Source: JBFLYN01 sp040756655
GTDB taxonomy: Bacteria > Bacillota > Sulfobacillia > UBA8153
Reading direction: 5' to 3'
Assembly (NCBI GenBank): GCA_040756655.1
Contig: JBFLYN010000006.1
Location: 1 to 64,000 of the forward strand
DNA: 64,000 nt
Part shown: piece by piece, positions 8,894 to 17,215 of the stretch
How positions within the stretch are numbered: position 1 is the stretch's first letter
Layout: each line of letters opens with the position of its first letter
Notes under the pieces: generated by a model
What the model was told of the DNA's origin: nothing
Seen by the model: the letters and a program-made list of their open reading frames with translations, nothing else
Databases searched by the model: none
Translations under genes and position numbers: made by a program

Positions 8894-9685
8894 ATGTTTA
8901 AGAGGCGTCTGGGCAGGATCTTGCGACCTAACGGGCGTTCGCTCATCGTGGCCGTTGACCACGCAGTGCTGATGGGACCGGCGCGGGGACTGGAGAAACC
9001 GGGAAAACTGCTGGAGGCCGTGGTGGATGGCGGGGCCGACGCGGTACTGACCACTTTCGGGGTGGCCAGGAATTTCGGCCGTCAGCTGGCCCAAACCGCG
9101 CTGATCCTGCGCGCGGACGGCGGCAGCACTATGCTAGGGCAGCCTGCCGCCATGAGCCAGATCTACTCGGTGGAAGCTGCACTGCAGCTGGGAGCCGAAG
9201 CCGTGGCCTGCATGGGCTTTCCCGGTTCCCGGTGGGAAGGCCAGACTCTCCCCTACCTGGCGGCGCTGGCGGCCGAGTGCGACCGCTGGGGCATGGCCCT
9301 GATGGCCGAGACTCTTCCCCGGGGATTCGAGGGGGGAGATGACGCGCGCACACCCGGGAACCTCAAGCTGGCCGCCCGCATCGGCGCTGAGCTGGGGGCG
9401 GATTTCATCAAGACCCAGTACCCGGGCACGGTGGAGGCCATGAGGGAAATGACCGAGACCTGCTACGTGCCAGTGGTGGTGCTGGGTGGCAGCCGCATGG
9501 AGACGGATCGCCAGTGCCTGGAGGTAGTGCGGGCGGCCCTGGACGGGGGCGCCGCCGGCGTGGCCATGGGGCGTAATATCTGGCAGCACCCAGAACCGGC
9601 CAAGATGACCCGGGCGCTGGCCGGACTTATACACCACGACCTTGGTACCGATGAGGCCATGGCCCTTGCGGGCCTCAAGGGCTAA
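8894..9685 (+). CDS. DhnA-type class I aldolase
   Basis: A 263-residue TIM-barrel aldolase of the DhnA/LsrF/FBA class I family (COG1830-like). Visible motifs are LIVAVDHAVLMGP near the N-terminus, GADAVLTTFGVAR, and GADFIKTQYPGT with the probable Schiff-base lysine at about residue 173, then VPVVVLGGS and AGVAMGRNIWQH in the phosphate-binding region. Known members split fructose 1,6-bisphosphate or related sugar phosphates, or act in aromatic precursor or autoinducer-2 pathways; the substrate here is not certain. The start at 8894 is set by GGAGG at 8882-8886. A terminator follows, so it is monocistronic and separate from the Grd operon. It is divergent from the PRD regulator. Confidence 0.85.
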   Translation: MFKRRLGRILRPNGRSLIVAVDHAVLMGPARGLEKPGKLLEAVVDGGADAVLTTFGVARNFGRQLAQTALILRADGGSTMLGQPAAMSQIYSVEAALQLGAEAVACMGFPGSRWEGQTLPYLAALAAECDRWGMALMAETLPRGFEGGDDARTPGNLKLAARIGAELGADFIKTQYPGTVEAMREMTETCYVPVVVLGGSRMETDRQCLEVVRAALDGGAAGVAMGRNIWQHPEPAKMTRALAGLIHHDLGTDEAMALAGLKG

Positions 9686-9699
9686 GGCCAACAACAGGA

Positions 9700-9730
9700 A
9701 ACGGACCCGGTGACGGGTCCGTTGGTTTTC
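9700..9730 (+). terminator. Intrinsic terminator after the aldolase gene
   Basis: A perfect 10-bp stem (AACGGACCCG at 9700-9709 with its complement at 9714-9723) closes a GTGA tetraloop and is followed by GGTTTTC. It lies 14 bases after the aldolase stop and isolates it from the Grd operon. Confidence 0.85.
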
Positions 9731-9967
9731 TGCAATGGTAATTCGTCACCGAGCAAGCAGGAATTCCGGGGTGCAATAGCCAAGTGTAAGGTAAAAGTGA
9801 TTTTTAGATGGTGAAAGGGGATGGTCAGCCGCCTCCGGGCAGTGGGTTCAGGAGGTGCTATGGACATTGCACCGGTTTCCACATGATTTCCGGCATGTGG
9901 CCCCAGTGCCCAACTACTTTCATGTAGCGGAAGTAGGTTTTAGCATACGGGAAACGAGGTGATTTAA
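9731..9967 (+). promoter_or_regulatory. Grd operon leader with short ORF and hairpin
   Basis: This 237-base leader must contain the promoter of the Grd operon. It holds a tiny ORF at 9860-9886 (8 sense codons encoding MDIAPVST, then TGA) preceded by a strong AGGAGGTG site. Its TGA lies inside a 7-bp inverted repeat, CCACATG at 9879-9885 and CATGTGG at 9894-9900, with an 8-base loop. This may be a regulatory leader peptide or an operator. I did not find a glycine riboswitch signature here. GrdB is preceded by GAGGTG just before its TTG. Confidence 0.45.
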
Positions 9968-11290
9968 TTGTCCAGCGAACCGCTGCGCGTGGTCCATTAC
10001 ATCAACCAGTTCTTTGGGGGGCTGGGCGGCGAGGAAGCCGGCGGCGCGCCGGTATCCGTCAAGGATGGCCCGATGGGACCCGGCCTGGGCCTGGCCCAGG
10101 CCTTTGGGAACCGGGCCACCATAGTCAACACCATAATCTGCGGGGACAACTACTTCAACGACCACACGGCGGAAGCACTCTCTACCATCATGGCAGCCGT
10201 GGGAAAAGCCCGGGCCCAGGTGGTGGTGGCGGGCCCGGCGTTCAACGCGGGCCGTTACGGCCTGGCCTGCGGCGCCGTGTGCCGGGCGGCCCGGGAGGCC
10301 GGGGTCCCGGCCATCACCGCCATGTTCGAGGAGAACCCGGCGGTGGAACTGTACCGGCTCTTTACCTACATTGTGCCCACGACCGGCTCTGCCGCGGGCA
10401 TGCGGCAGGTCCTCCCCAAGCTGGCCGAACTTGCCATCAGGCTGGCTCAACACGGTAAACTGGGCCCGGCCTTTGCCGAGGGCTATCTGCCCACGGGTCA
10501 CCGTTACAACGAGTATGACGAACACACCGCCGCCCAGCGAGTAGTGGCCATGATGCTCAAAAAGCTCAAGGGCGAACCCTTTCACTCGGAGATCCCCCTG
10601 CGCGGGTTCGAGGTGGTGCCTCCTGCCGCCCCGTTGTCCGACCTGACCGGTGCCACCCTGGCCCTGGTCACGGGCGGGGGCATCGTGCCCGAGGGGAACC
10701 CGGACCGGCTCAAGCAGGCTTTTTCGGTAGCTTACGGCGCCTACGACATGACCGGCCTGGACGGCCTGCCCTCCGGCGCCTACGTGGGCATCCACGGCGG
10801 CTACGACTGCGGCTGGGCCAACGAGGACCCTAACCGGGTCGTGCCCCTGGACGGCATGCGGCGCCTGGTGCAAGAAGGACGCGTCGGAGGTCTGTATCAC
10901 CGCTTTTTCTCCACCTGCGGCATCGGAACCAACATCGCCAACGCCAAGCGCATCGGCGCAGGTATAGCCCGCGAACTGCTGGACGCTGGAGTGCAGGCCG
11001 CCATCTACACCTCTACGTGAGGGACGTGCACTCGTTGCGTGGCAACGATGGTGAAAGAAGCAGAGCGCGCCGGCATCCCGGCCGCGCACATTACCGCCAT
11101 CCCCTCGGTGGCCCTGTCCGTGGGGGCCAGCCGGGTAGTGGTGGGCGGCGGCATCCCCCACCCCACCGGCAACCCTGACCTGCCCCGGGCCCGTGAGATG
11201 GAATTCAGGTACCGCTGCCTGGAGCTGGCACTAAAGGCCATCGGCACTGCCGTGGACAAACCCACCCTATTCAAGGTTGAGGAGGTGTAG
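9968..11290 (+). CDS. grdB: Glycine/sarcosine/betaine reductase component B, selenoprotein subunit (in-frame UGA = Sec)
   Basis: This is the selenocysteine subunit of substrate-specific component B of the Grd complex, which reductively cleaves the C-N bond of glycine or an N-methylated glycine. It gives a Se-carboxymethyl intermediate passed to GrdA. The reading frame is open on both sides of TGA 11018-11020, and the joined protein of 440 residues has the family motif TST-U-GTCTRC with Sec at residue 351, matching the known position near 350. The N-terminus (VVHYINQFFGGLGGEEA) is also typical. The start is TTG at 9968 with GAGGTG upstream. A gene caller that stops at UGA would split it at 11020. 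Whether the substrate is glycine, sarcosine, betaine or another amine cannot be read from this subunit. Confidence 0.93.
11018..11050 (+). promoter_or_regulatory. Selenocysteine UGA with bSECIS hairpin in grdB
   Basis: Eleven bases after the UGA is a perfect 7-bp stem, TCGTTGC at 11032-11038 paired with GCAACGA at 11042-11048, closing a GTG loop at 11039-11041. The apical loop starts with G 18 bases after the UGA, which agrees with the general bacterial SECIS pattern recognised by SelB. The pairing is seen directly; the function is inferred. Confidence 0.75.
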
Positions 11291-11292
11291 GG

Positions 11293-12594
11293 ATGGCCAT
11301 GAAGCTGACCAGGAGGATCTTTCAGGTAGACGGCGTGGTCTTTGGAGAGCGCACAGCGCTGTGCGGGGGCAGGCTAGTCATCAACAAGCAGGAACTGGTG
11401 GAACTGGTGCTCACCGTCCCCGGGGTGGCCCGGGTTGACGTGGAGCTGGTAAGTCCCGGTGAAAGCGCCCGCATCATCCACGTGCTGGACACCATCCAGC
11501 CCCAACTCAAGTTGGCAGGAGGGGACGCCTACCCCGGCATCCTCACCGGACCGGGACTGGTAGGGAACGGCATCACCAACGTCCTCTCCAACGTGGCGGT
11601 GATGGAGTGCGCGGCGTTGCCCTGGAACACCACCGGCCTGATGTACGCCCGGGAGGCCATCGTGGACATGACCGGCCCCATCGCCGGCTTTACTCCCTTC
11701 TCGGGGACCTTCAACGTGGTGCTCCGCATGAACCTGGTGGAGGGGAAGTCCGACCCGGAATACGATACCATCGTGAGGATGGCAGGCATGAAGGTGGCCG
11801 CCCGGCTGGCGGAGACCACCCGGGACCGGGAGCCGGCCAGCACCGAGGAATATGACCTGGAAAGCCGGGCCCGGCCGGGCCTGCCCAACATCGCCTACGT
11901 TTACCAGGTGCAAAACCAGGGCACCTACTCCAACACCCTGCTCTATGGAAAGAGCGTGGATAACCTGGTACCCACTCCCCTCCACCCCAACGAGATGCTG
12001 GACGGGGCGCTGGTATCCGGCAACTACGTGTGGCCCGCCTTCAAGATCCCGTCGTTCATCCACGCCAATGCCCCGGTGTTGGAGGAACTTTACCGGGGGC
12101 ACGGGGTGACCCACAACTTCGTCGGCGTGGTCCTTTCCCGTGGCCACAACTATTCGCACTTTGAAAAAGTCCGTTCCGCCAATTTCGCCGTCAAGCTGGT
12201 GCAAAGCCTCAAGGCCGACGGCATGATTATCACGTGGGAAGGCGGGGGCAACGCCGCTACCGACGCCATGCTCACCATCCAGGCCGCCGAGCGTACGGGC
12301 ATCAAGTGCACCGCGCTTTGCTTTGAGTTCGGCGGGCCCGATGGGACCGAGGGCATCCTGCTGGTGGACGATGTGCCCGAGGCCACCGCATTGGTGTCCG
12401 GCGGCAGCATCGAAAAGCCCGTGAGCCTGCCGGCGGTGGAGCGTGCCGCGGGCGGGGACTACCTACGCCTGGGCCGGGAGTTCGGTGGGGAACTGGTGGC
12501 GGCCACCAGCGCCCTGGAGTTTGACACTACTACCCTGCTCTACTGCTCGGGCAACCAGGCCGGCCACAGCCGGCTCATCGGCCGCGCGTACTAG
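11293..12594 (+). CDS. GrdE/GrdG/GrdI-like component B proprotein lacking the pyruvoyl cysteine
   Basis: A 433-residue homologue of the component B proprotein, which in known systems is cleaved into 25 and 22 kDa subunits with a cysteine turned into a pyruvoyl group. Family features are seen throughout: VELVSPGESARIIHVLD, the segment with DMTGPIAGFTPFSGTFN, NEMLDGALVSGN, and NFVGVVLSR. Where known members have Cys after the SGN element (Cys242 in Eubacterium acidaminophilum, from memory), this protein reads SGNYVWPAF at residues 242-250. There is no cysteine at all between residues 106 and 339. It may therefore be uncleaved or use another cofactor. It starts 2 bases after grdB with a GGAGGTG site, so it is certainly in the operon. 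The ending GNQAGHSRLIGRAY resembles the family C-terminus. Confidence 0.88.
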   Translation: MAMKLTRRIFQVDGVVFGERTALCGGRLVINKQELVELVLTVPGVARVDVELVSPGESARIIHVLDTIQPQLKLAGGDAYPGILTGPGLVGNGITNVLSNVAVMECAALPWNTTGLMYAREAIVDMTGPIAGFTPFSGTFNVVLRMNLVEGKSDPEYDTIVRMAGMKVAARLAETTRDREPASTEEYDLESRARPGLPNIAYVYQVQNQGTYSNTLLYGKSVDNLVPTPLHPNEMLDGALVSGNYVWPAFKIPSFIHANAPVLEELYRGHGVTHNFVGVVLSRGHNYSHFEKVRSANFAVKLVQSLKADGMIITWEGGGNAATDAMLTIQAAERTGIKCTALCFEFGGPDGTEGILLVDDVPEATALVSGGSIEKPVSLPAVERAAGGDYLRLGREFGGELVAATSALEFDTTTLLYCSGNQAGHSRLIGRAY

Positions 12595-12605
12595 GAGGCG
12601 CTAAC

Positions 12606-13817
12606 ATGGATTGGGACGTTCTGATCGTGGGAGGTGGTCCGGCCGGCCTGGCGGCCGGGCTCTACTCCGCCCGGTCCCGCCTGCGCACGGCCGTGATCTT
12701 CCGCGGCCAGGCCGGGGGGCAGATCGCCGGGACGTCGTTTATAGAAAACTACCCGGGCATCCCCGGCCGCACCGAGGGTGCCGCCCTGGGGCGGGCCATG
12801 CTGGAGCAGGCCCGGGCCTTCGGCTGCGAGCACCTGGAAGACGAGGTGCTCCAACTGCTGCCCGGTCCTTCCGGCCACACCGTCCGCCTCAAGCGGCAGG
12901 GCGAGCAGAAGGCCCGCGCCGTCATCCTATCCCCCGGCACCGAACCCCGGGCCCTGGGAGTGCCGGGTGAGCGGGAGTTTCGCGGCCGCGGTGTCTCGTA
13001 CTGCGCCACCTGCGACGCCGACATGTTTGCCGACTTTGATCTGGTGGTAGTAGGGAACGGCGACGCCGCTCTGGAAGAAGCCATTTACCTTGGCAAGTTC
13101 GCAGCTTCGGTAACCGTGGTGGTCATCCATGATGTGGGTGTCATGGACGCCACCAAGATCATCCAGGAACGGGCACTGGCCGATCCCAAGCTCCGTTTCG
13201 TGTGGAATTCCACCATCCAGGAGATCCGCGGGTCGGACCTAGTGGAGGAAGTGGTCTTGAGAAACCTGCGCACGGGAGAGGTATCCTCCCTCTCCACCCA
13301 GGGAGTGTTCGTGTTCGCGGGAGTGGTTCCCCGCACCGGTTTCCTGCAGGGGGCCATTGCCCTCGACGGCCGCGGTTTCATCGTGGCGGGCGAGAACATG
13401 GAAACCTCGGTGCCCGGGGTATTTGCCGCGGGAGATGCCCGGCAGAAGGCCCTGCGCCAGGTCATCACCGCCGCGGCCGACGGGGCGGTAGCCGCATGGA
13501 ACGCCGACCGCTACATCGCCACCGAGGAGAACTTCCGCATGCAGGTGCTGGAGCGGCCGGGCACCGTGCTGGTGGGGCTGTGGACGCCCGCCGTAGCCTC
13601 CAGCCATGCCTTGCCCCGGCAGCTGGAGGAAGCCGCCGCCCGGCTGGGAGTGCCCGCCGTGGTCCTGGATAGCTACCGCTTTGGGCGCATCGCCCAGCGG
13701 TATGGCGCAAAAGAACCGCCGGCCGTCCTGGTATTCCAAGACGGAAAGCCGGTGGGGGCATACACCGGGACTCCCGACCCGGTGGGCGCCCTCAGGGAAG
13801 GAGGGATACCAGCATGA
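12606..13817 (+). CDS. trxB: Thioredoxin reductase with C-terminal thioredoxin-fold extension
   Basis: This FAD-dependent enzyme uses NAD(P)H to reduce the thioredoxin encoded next to it, which in turn reduces GrdA. It has the FAD motif GGGPAGLAAGLYSARS at the N-terminus, the redox-active CATC at about residues 137-140 (SYCATCDADMF), a nucleotide-binding VVGNGDAALEEA, and the FAD motif VFAAGDARQKALRQ. It is 403 residues long, about 90 more than ordinary TrxB. The extra C-terminal part (from about residue 310, VLVGLWTPAVASSHALPRQ) looks like a thioredoxin fold but has no CxxC. Its stop overlaps the thioredoxin start by four bases. Confidence 0.92.
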   Translation: MDWDVLIVGGGPAGLAAGLYSARSRLRTAVIFRGQAGGQIAGTSFIENYPGIPGRTEGAALGRAMLEQARAFGCEHLEDEVLQLLPGPSGHTVRLKRQGEQKARAVILSPGTEPRALGVPGEREFRGRGVSYCATCDADMFADFDLVVVGNGDAALEEAIYLGKFAASVTVVVIHDVGVMDATKIIQERALADPKLRFVWNSTIQEIRGSDLVEEVVLRNLRTGEVSSLSTQGVFVFAGVVPRTGFLQGAIALDGRGFIVAGENMETSVPGVFAAGDARQKALRQVITAAADGAVAAWNADRYIATEENFRMQVLERPGTVLVGLWTPAVASSHALPRQLEEAAARLGVPAVVLDSYRFGRIAQRYGAKEPPAVLVFQDGKPVGAYTGTPDPVGALREGGIPA

Positions 13818-14131
13818 TGGACGTCAATAAGGAAAACTTCGACCGGCTGGTGCTGCAAGACCCCGGGCTGGTGGTGGTGGACTTCTGGAGCCCCAAGTGT
13901 GAGCCCTGCCTGGCCATGGAGGAGGACCTGGAGTTCCTGGCCTCTGGCTACGCTGGCCGCCTCACCTTCGCGCGCTGTAACATCCTGGAAAACCGCAGGC
14001 TCGCACTGGGTCAGCGCGTGCTGGGCGTACCGGCCCTGGTCATCTACCGGGCGGGCGAGAAGCTCTGGCAGGGCGCCACCTTGGAGGAACTAGAGAACCA
14101 GCTTGCACACATTCTTGGGCAGGGGAGGTAG
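13814..14131 (+). CDS. trxA: Thioredoxin of the Grd type (CEPC active site)
   Basis: A 105-residue thioredoxin that should carry electrons from the upstream thioredoxin reductase to the selenoprotein GrdA. The active site reads WSPKCEPC, with CEPC in place of the usual CGPC. Variant active sites are known in thioredoxins of glycine-reductase operons. The cis-proline region is GVPALVIYRAGE. It overlaps trxB by four bases and is followed four bases later by grdA, so it is part of the Grd operon rather than a housekeeping gene. Confidence 0.92.
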   Translation: MMDVNKENFDRLVLQDPGLVVVDFWSPKCEPCLAMEEDLEFLASGYAGRLTFARCNILENRRLALGQRVLGVPALVIYRAGEKLWQGATLEELENQLAHILGQGR

Positions 14132-14135
14132 TGGA

Positions 14136-14600
14136 TTGTTCAAGGGAGCCAAAGTCATCGTACTGGGCGATCGTGACGGCGTGCCAGCCCCGGCCATTGA
14201 GACCTGCCTGGTCGCGGCAGGAGCCCAGGTGATCTTCGCTTCCACCGAGTGCTTTGTCTGAACCTCGGCGGGAGCAATGGACCTGGAAAACCAGTCCCGG
14301 GTCAAAGCCCTGGCCGAAGAGTACGGCCCCGGACACCTGATGGTAGTGCTGGGTGGAGCCGAGGCGGAGGCCAGCGGGCTGGCGGCGGAGACTGTTACCG
14401 CCGGCGACCCGGCATACGCAGGTCCATTGACCGGAGTCCAGTTGGGACTCAGAGTCTACCACATACTCGAACCTGAAGTAAAAGCTGCCATCGACCCACA
14501 GGTGTACGAAGAACAGGTGGGTCTTATGGAGATGGTGCTGGACGTGGACGCCATCTCGGCGGAAGTCAGCACCATCCGCCAGCAGTATACCCGGTATTGA
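14136..14600 (+). CDS. grdA: Glycine reductase complex selenoprotein A (in-frame UGA = Sec)
   Basis: GrdA is the small shared selenoprotein that accepts the carboxymethyl group from component B on its selenocysteine and delivers it to component C. The 154-residue protein reads CFV-U-TSAGAMDLENQ, the GrdA signature, with Sec at residue 42 encoded by TGA 14259-14261; the frame is open on both sides. The N-terminus GAKVIVLGDRDGVPAPAIE and the end STIRQQY also fit. The TTG start at 14136 follows a GGGGAGG site. Without readthrough only a 41-residue peptide would be made. A SECIS hairpin is less evident than in grdB: only a 3-bp stem, CTC/GAG, at 14264-14274. Confidence 0.93.
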
Positions 14601-14614
14601 GAGGTGCGGGCTTC

Positions 14615-17143
14615 ATGACATTCGCCACCCTGCGCGGTGCCGCCTACGTGCTGGTGCACACCCCGGACCTGGTGGCATACGGCTCGGTCCCGTCCTTCGA
14701 ACGGGCCCGGGCCACGGACTTTGGCCAGAACTTTGCCCGTTCCCTGCGCACCTACGATGAGGCCTTGACCTACCCGCCCCACCAGGCATTCATCGGAAAC
14801 CTGAACCCGGGAGAACTGGCCGCCTTGCCCCGGCCCCATCACCGGCAGGCAGTGCCGGGCGGCCGGTTTGGGCCCCGGGGCGAGATCATGCCCCAGGATG
14901 AGTTCTTCCTCTGGCTTAAAGCCGTAGACGTGTTTTCCCTGGTGGAACTGGAAGAGACCTTCCTGGCCGGCTGCCGGGAGCGCTTCGCCGCCCACCCCCT
15001 GGTGTCGGACACCGAGCTGGCCCGGTTGGGCGATGGGAGCCCCCTTTCTTCCATTGAGGAACGGGTCAAGCAGGGAGCCGCTCCCTTGTTCCACCGCGGG
15101 CGCCTGGTGGGCTGCGTGCGCCCGGCCCACGAGCACGACCACACCCTGGCTGCCGGGGTCATGCTGGAAAACCTGGTGGCCAAGGCCAGCGGGGTCATAG
15201 TCCTCAAGCACCTGGTGAAACTAACTGCCACCCCGGCCTCCAGCCTGGACTACCTTATCGAGACCTCCGAGGAGGCCTCGGGGGACGAAAACCAGCGCGG
15301 CGGCGGGGGCTTTGGCAAGGCCATCGGCGAGGCTGCCGGGTGCACCCGGGCCACCGCCGTGGACCTGCGCTCCTTCTGCGCCGGGCCCGCCCACGGGCTG
15401 GTGAACGGGGCCGCCCTGGTCAAGGCCGGCGTGTTCGGCCGCGTGGCCATCGTAGCGGGCGGCGCTTTGGCCAAGCTGGGGTTGAATGCCCGCAGCCACG
15501 TGCAGAAAGGCATGCCCATCCTCGAGGATGTGCTGGGCGGGTTCGCCGTGCTGGTGGCCGGAGACGACGGCGTAAGTCCCATCCTACGCACGGATACCGT
15601 GGGGCGTCACCGCATCGGCTCGGGTTCGTCGCCGGAAGCCGTCATGCGGGCCCTGGTTACCGAACCGCTGGCATCCCGGGGCCTCACCCCGGTGGACGTG
15701 CAGGCCTATTCCGTGGAAATGCAGGACCCAGACCTCACAGAAACGGCCGGGGCAGGTGACATTCCCCGGGCCAACTACCGGGTCATCGCTGCGCTGGCCG
15801 TGAAGGACGGGCACATTGACCGGTCGGCACTCAACGACTTCGTGACCAGCCGGGGGTATCCCGGCTTTGCCCCCACCCAGGGGCACATCCCCTCGGGTGT
15901 TCCCCTCCTGGGGCATTTCCGCGACCAGATGCTGGACGGAAAACTGCAGCGGGCCATGGTCATCGGCAAGGGCAGCTTGTTTTTGGGCCGCATCACCAGC
16001 CTGTTTGACGGGGTGTCGGTGATCTTGGAGGCCAACCCCGGCCGCCCGGCAGCTGGAGCCCTGCCGGCATCCCACGCCGTCACCAGGCTGGCCCTGGTGG
16101 CCCACGACCATGAAGCCGGCGCAACAGAGGTGGAACGCGGGGCCCGGCTGGCCCGGCAAAGGCATGGCCTGGACGTGCACATCTTGCGCCCTGAGGATGT
16201 ACCGGCAAGCATCACCGGGTCCGACCCCGAGACCCGGCTGCAGCGGTGGCTGGAGCAGCTCCTGAGCAGCGGCGAGGTGCAGGGTGCCGTGGCCTCCCAC
16301 TACAACTTCCCGCTGGGCGTGGCCACGGTCGGGCGGATCGTGCCCCCCGGCACCGGCGAAACCTGTCTTCTGGCCGCTACCACCGGAGGTTCTGCAGCCG
16401 ACCGGGTGGCCGCCTTGGCCCGCAACGCCGTGTATGGTCACATCCTCGCCCTGGCGCTGGGCAACCCCCGGCCGGTAGTGGGCTTTCTGAACCTGGACGG
16501 GGCGCGCCCCGCCCTAAGACTGGTGCAGAAGCTGGCGGCCGCCGGCTACCCCATCCAGCTGGCTACCTCGGCCCGGGCCGATGGGGGGCAGCTTTTGCGG
16601 GGAAACGACCTGGTGGCCCCGCCGTGCGACGTGCTGGTGGCCGACACCCTTACCGGGAATCTCCTCGTCAAGATCCTGGCCACCTTCAGCTCGGGAGGAG
16701 CCCGCGAAACCCACGGGTGGGGTTATGGACCCGGCATCGGGCCGGGCTGGCCGCACCTGGTCAACATCATATCCCGGGCCAGTGCTGCCCCGGTCATCGC
16801 CGCGGCGCTGGAGTTTGCGGCCGAACTGGCGCGGGCCGGGTTTGTGGCCACCATGGCCGGGGAATTCCGGAAACTGGAGGACCTGGGGTGGGACGCTCTC
16901 CTGGCAACGGCGCAATCCCCCCCGGCTCTGACGGCATCCGAGCCTCCCCGGGCCCCGGATGGAGAACTCACCGCGGAGCTAGCAGGCATCGACGCCCTGG
17001 AACTGGAAGCTGCCACCGCGGCCCTGCACGCGGCGGGTATACCTACACGCAGCGCCATGGGCTGCACGGGTCCGACCATCCTGGTAAGGCCCAGCGACCT
17101 GGAGCGGGGCCAGGACATACTGCGAGCGGCCGGATACGCGTAA
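14615..17143 (+). CDS. grdCD: Glycine reductase component C: natural GrdC-GrdD fusion
   Basis: Component C converts the carboxymethyl-selenoether on GrdA into acetyl phosphate. In characterised organisms it is two proteins, GrdC (about 500 residues, ketoacyl-synthase-like) and GrdD (about 390 residues, PlsX-like). Here one 842-residue frame contains both. Residues 1 to about 495 match GrdC (TSEEASGDENQRGGGGFGKA, DLRSFCAGPAHGLV, GHIPSGVPLLGHFRDQ). From about 505 onward the chain matches GrdD (HYNFPLGVATVGRIVPP, DVLVADTLTGNLLVKIL, GWGYGPGIGPGWPHLVNIIS). The junction near residue 495-505 has no stop or frameshift. The ATG at 14615 with GAGGTG upstream is preferred to a TTG at 14597. It is the last gene of the Grd operon. 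Confidence 0.9.
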   Translation: MTFATLRGAAYVLVHTPDLVAYGSVPSFERARATDFGQNFARSLRTYDEALTYPPHQAFIGNLNPGELAALPRPHHRQAVPGGRFGPRGEIMPQDEFFLWLKAVDVFSLVELEETFLAGCRERFAAHPLVSDTELARLGDGSPLSSIEERVKQGAAPLFHRGRLVGCVRPAHEHDHTLAAGVMLENLVAKASGVIVLKHLVKLTATPASSLDYLIETSEEASGDENQRGGGGFGKAIGEAAGCTRATAVDLRSFCAGPAHGLVNGAALVKAGVFGRVAIVAGGALAKLGLNARSHVQKGMPILEDVLGGFAVLVAGDDGVSPILRTDTVGRHRIGSGSSPEAVMRALVTEPLASRGLTPVDVQAYSVEMQDPDLTETAGAGDIPRANYRVIAALAVKDGHIDRSALNDFVTSRGYPGFAPTQGHIPSGVPLLGHFRDQMLDGKLQRAMVIGKGSLFLGRITSLFDGVSVILEANPGRPAAGALPASHAVTRLALVAHDHEAGATEVERGARLARQRHGLDVHILRPEDVPASITGSDPETRLQRWLEQLLSSGEVQGAVASHYNFPLGVATVGRIVPPGTGETCLLAATTGGSAADRVAALARNAVYGHILALALGNPRPVVGFLNLDGARPALRLVQKLAAAGYPIQLATSARADGGQLLRGNDLVAPPCDVLVADTLTGNLLVKILATFSSGGARETHGWGYGPGIGPGWPHLVNIISRASAAPVIAAALEFAAELARAGFVATMAGEFRKLEDLGWDALLATAQSPPALTASEPPRAPDGELTAELAGIDALELEAATAALHAAGIPTRSAMGCTGPTILVRPSDLERGQDILRAAGYA

Positions 17144-17185
17144 AGACGGCCCGTCCCAAGCCTTTATGTTTTCACCATGACAAAA

Positions 17186-17215
17186 GCCCCGGTCCGCACA
17201 AGGCGAGACCGGGGC
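17186..17215. terminator. Hairpin after the Grd operon
   Basis: A perfect 9-bp stem, GCCCCGGTC at 17186-17194 with GACCGGGGC at 17207-17215, encloses a 12-base loop 42 bases after the grdCD stop. It is preceded by AAAA but not followed by a T-run on the plus strand, so it is a weak or processing-type terminator for the Grd mRNA. Confidence 0.5.

Noticed and set aside
9731..9967. Glycine riboswitch before the Grd operon
   Set aside because: The conserved tandem aptamer sequences were looked for and not found.
11018..11038. grdB as two separate genes, or as a nonsense-mutated pseudogene
   Set aside because: The UGA is exactly at the family Sec position with intact flanking motifs and a SECIS-like hairpin.
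9920..11161. Long open frame on the minus strand opposite grdB (about 413 codons)
   Set aside because: It is the antisense shadow of a strongly conserved gene, common in high-G+C DNA; its translation is low-complexity and matches no family.
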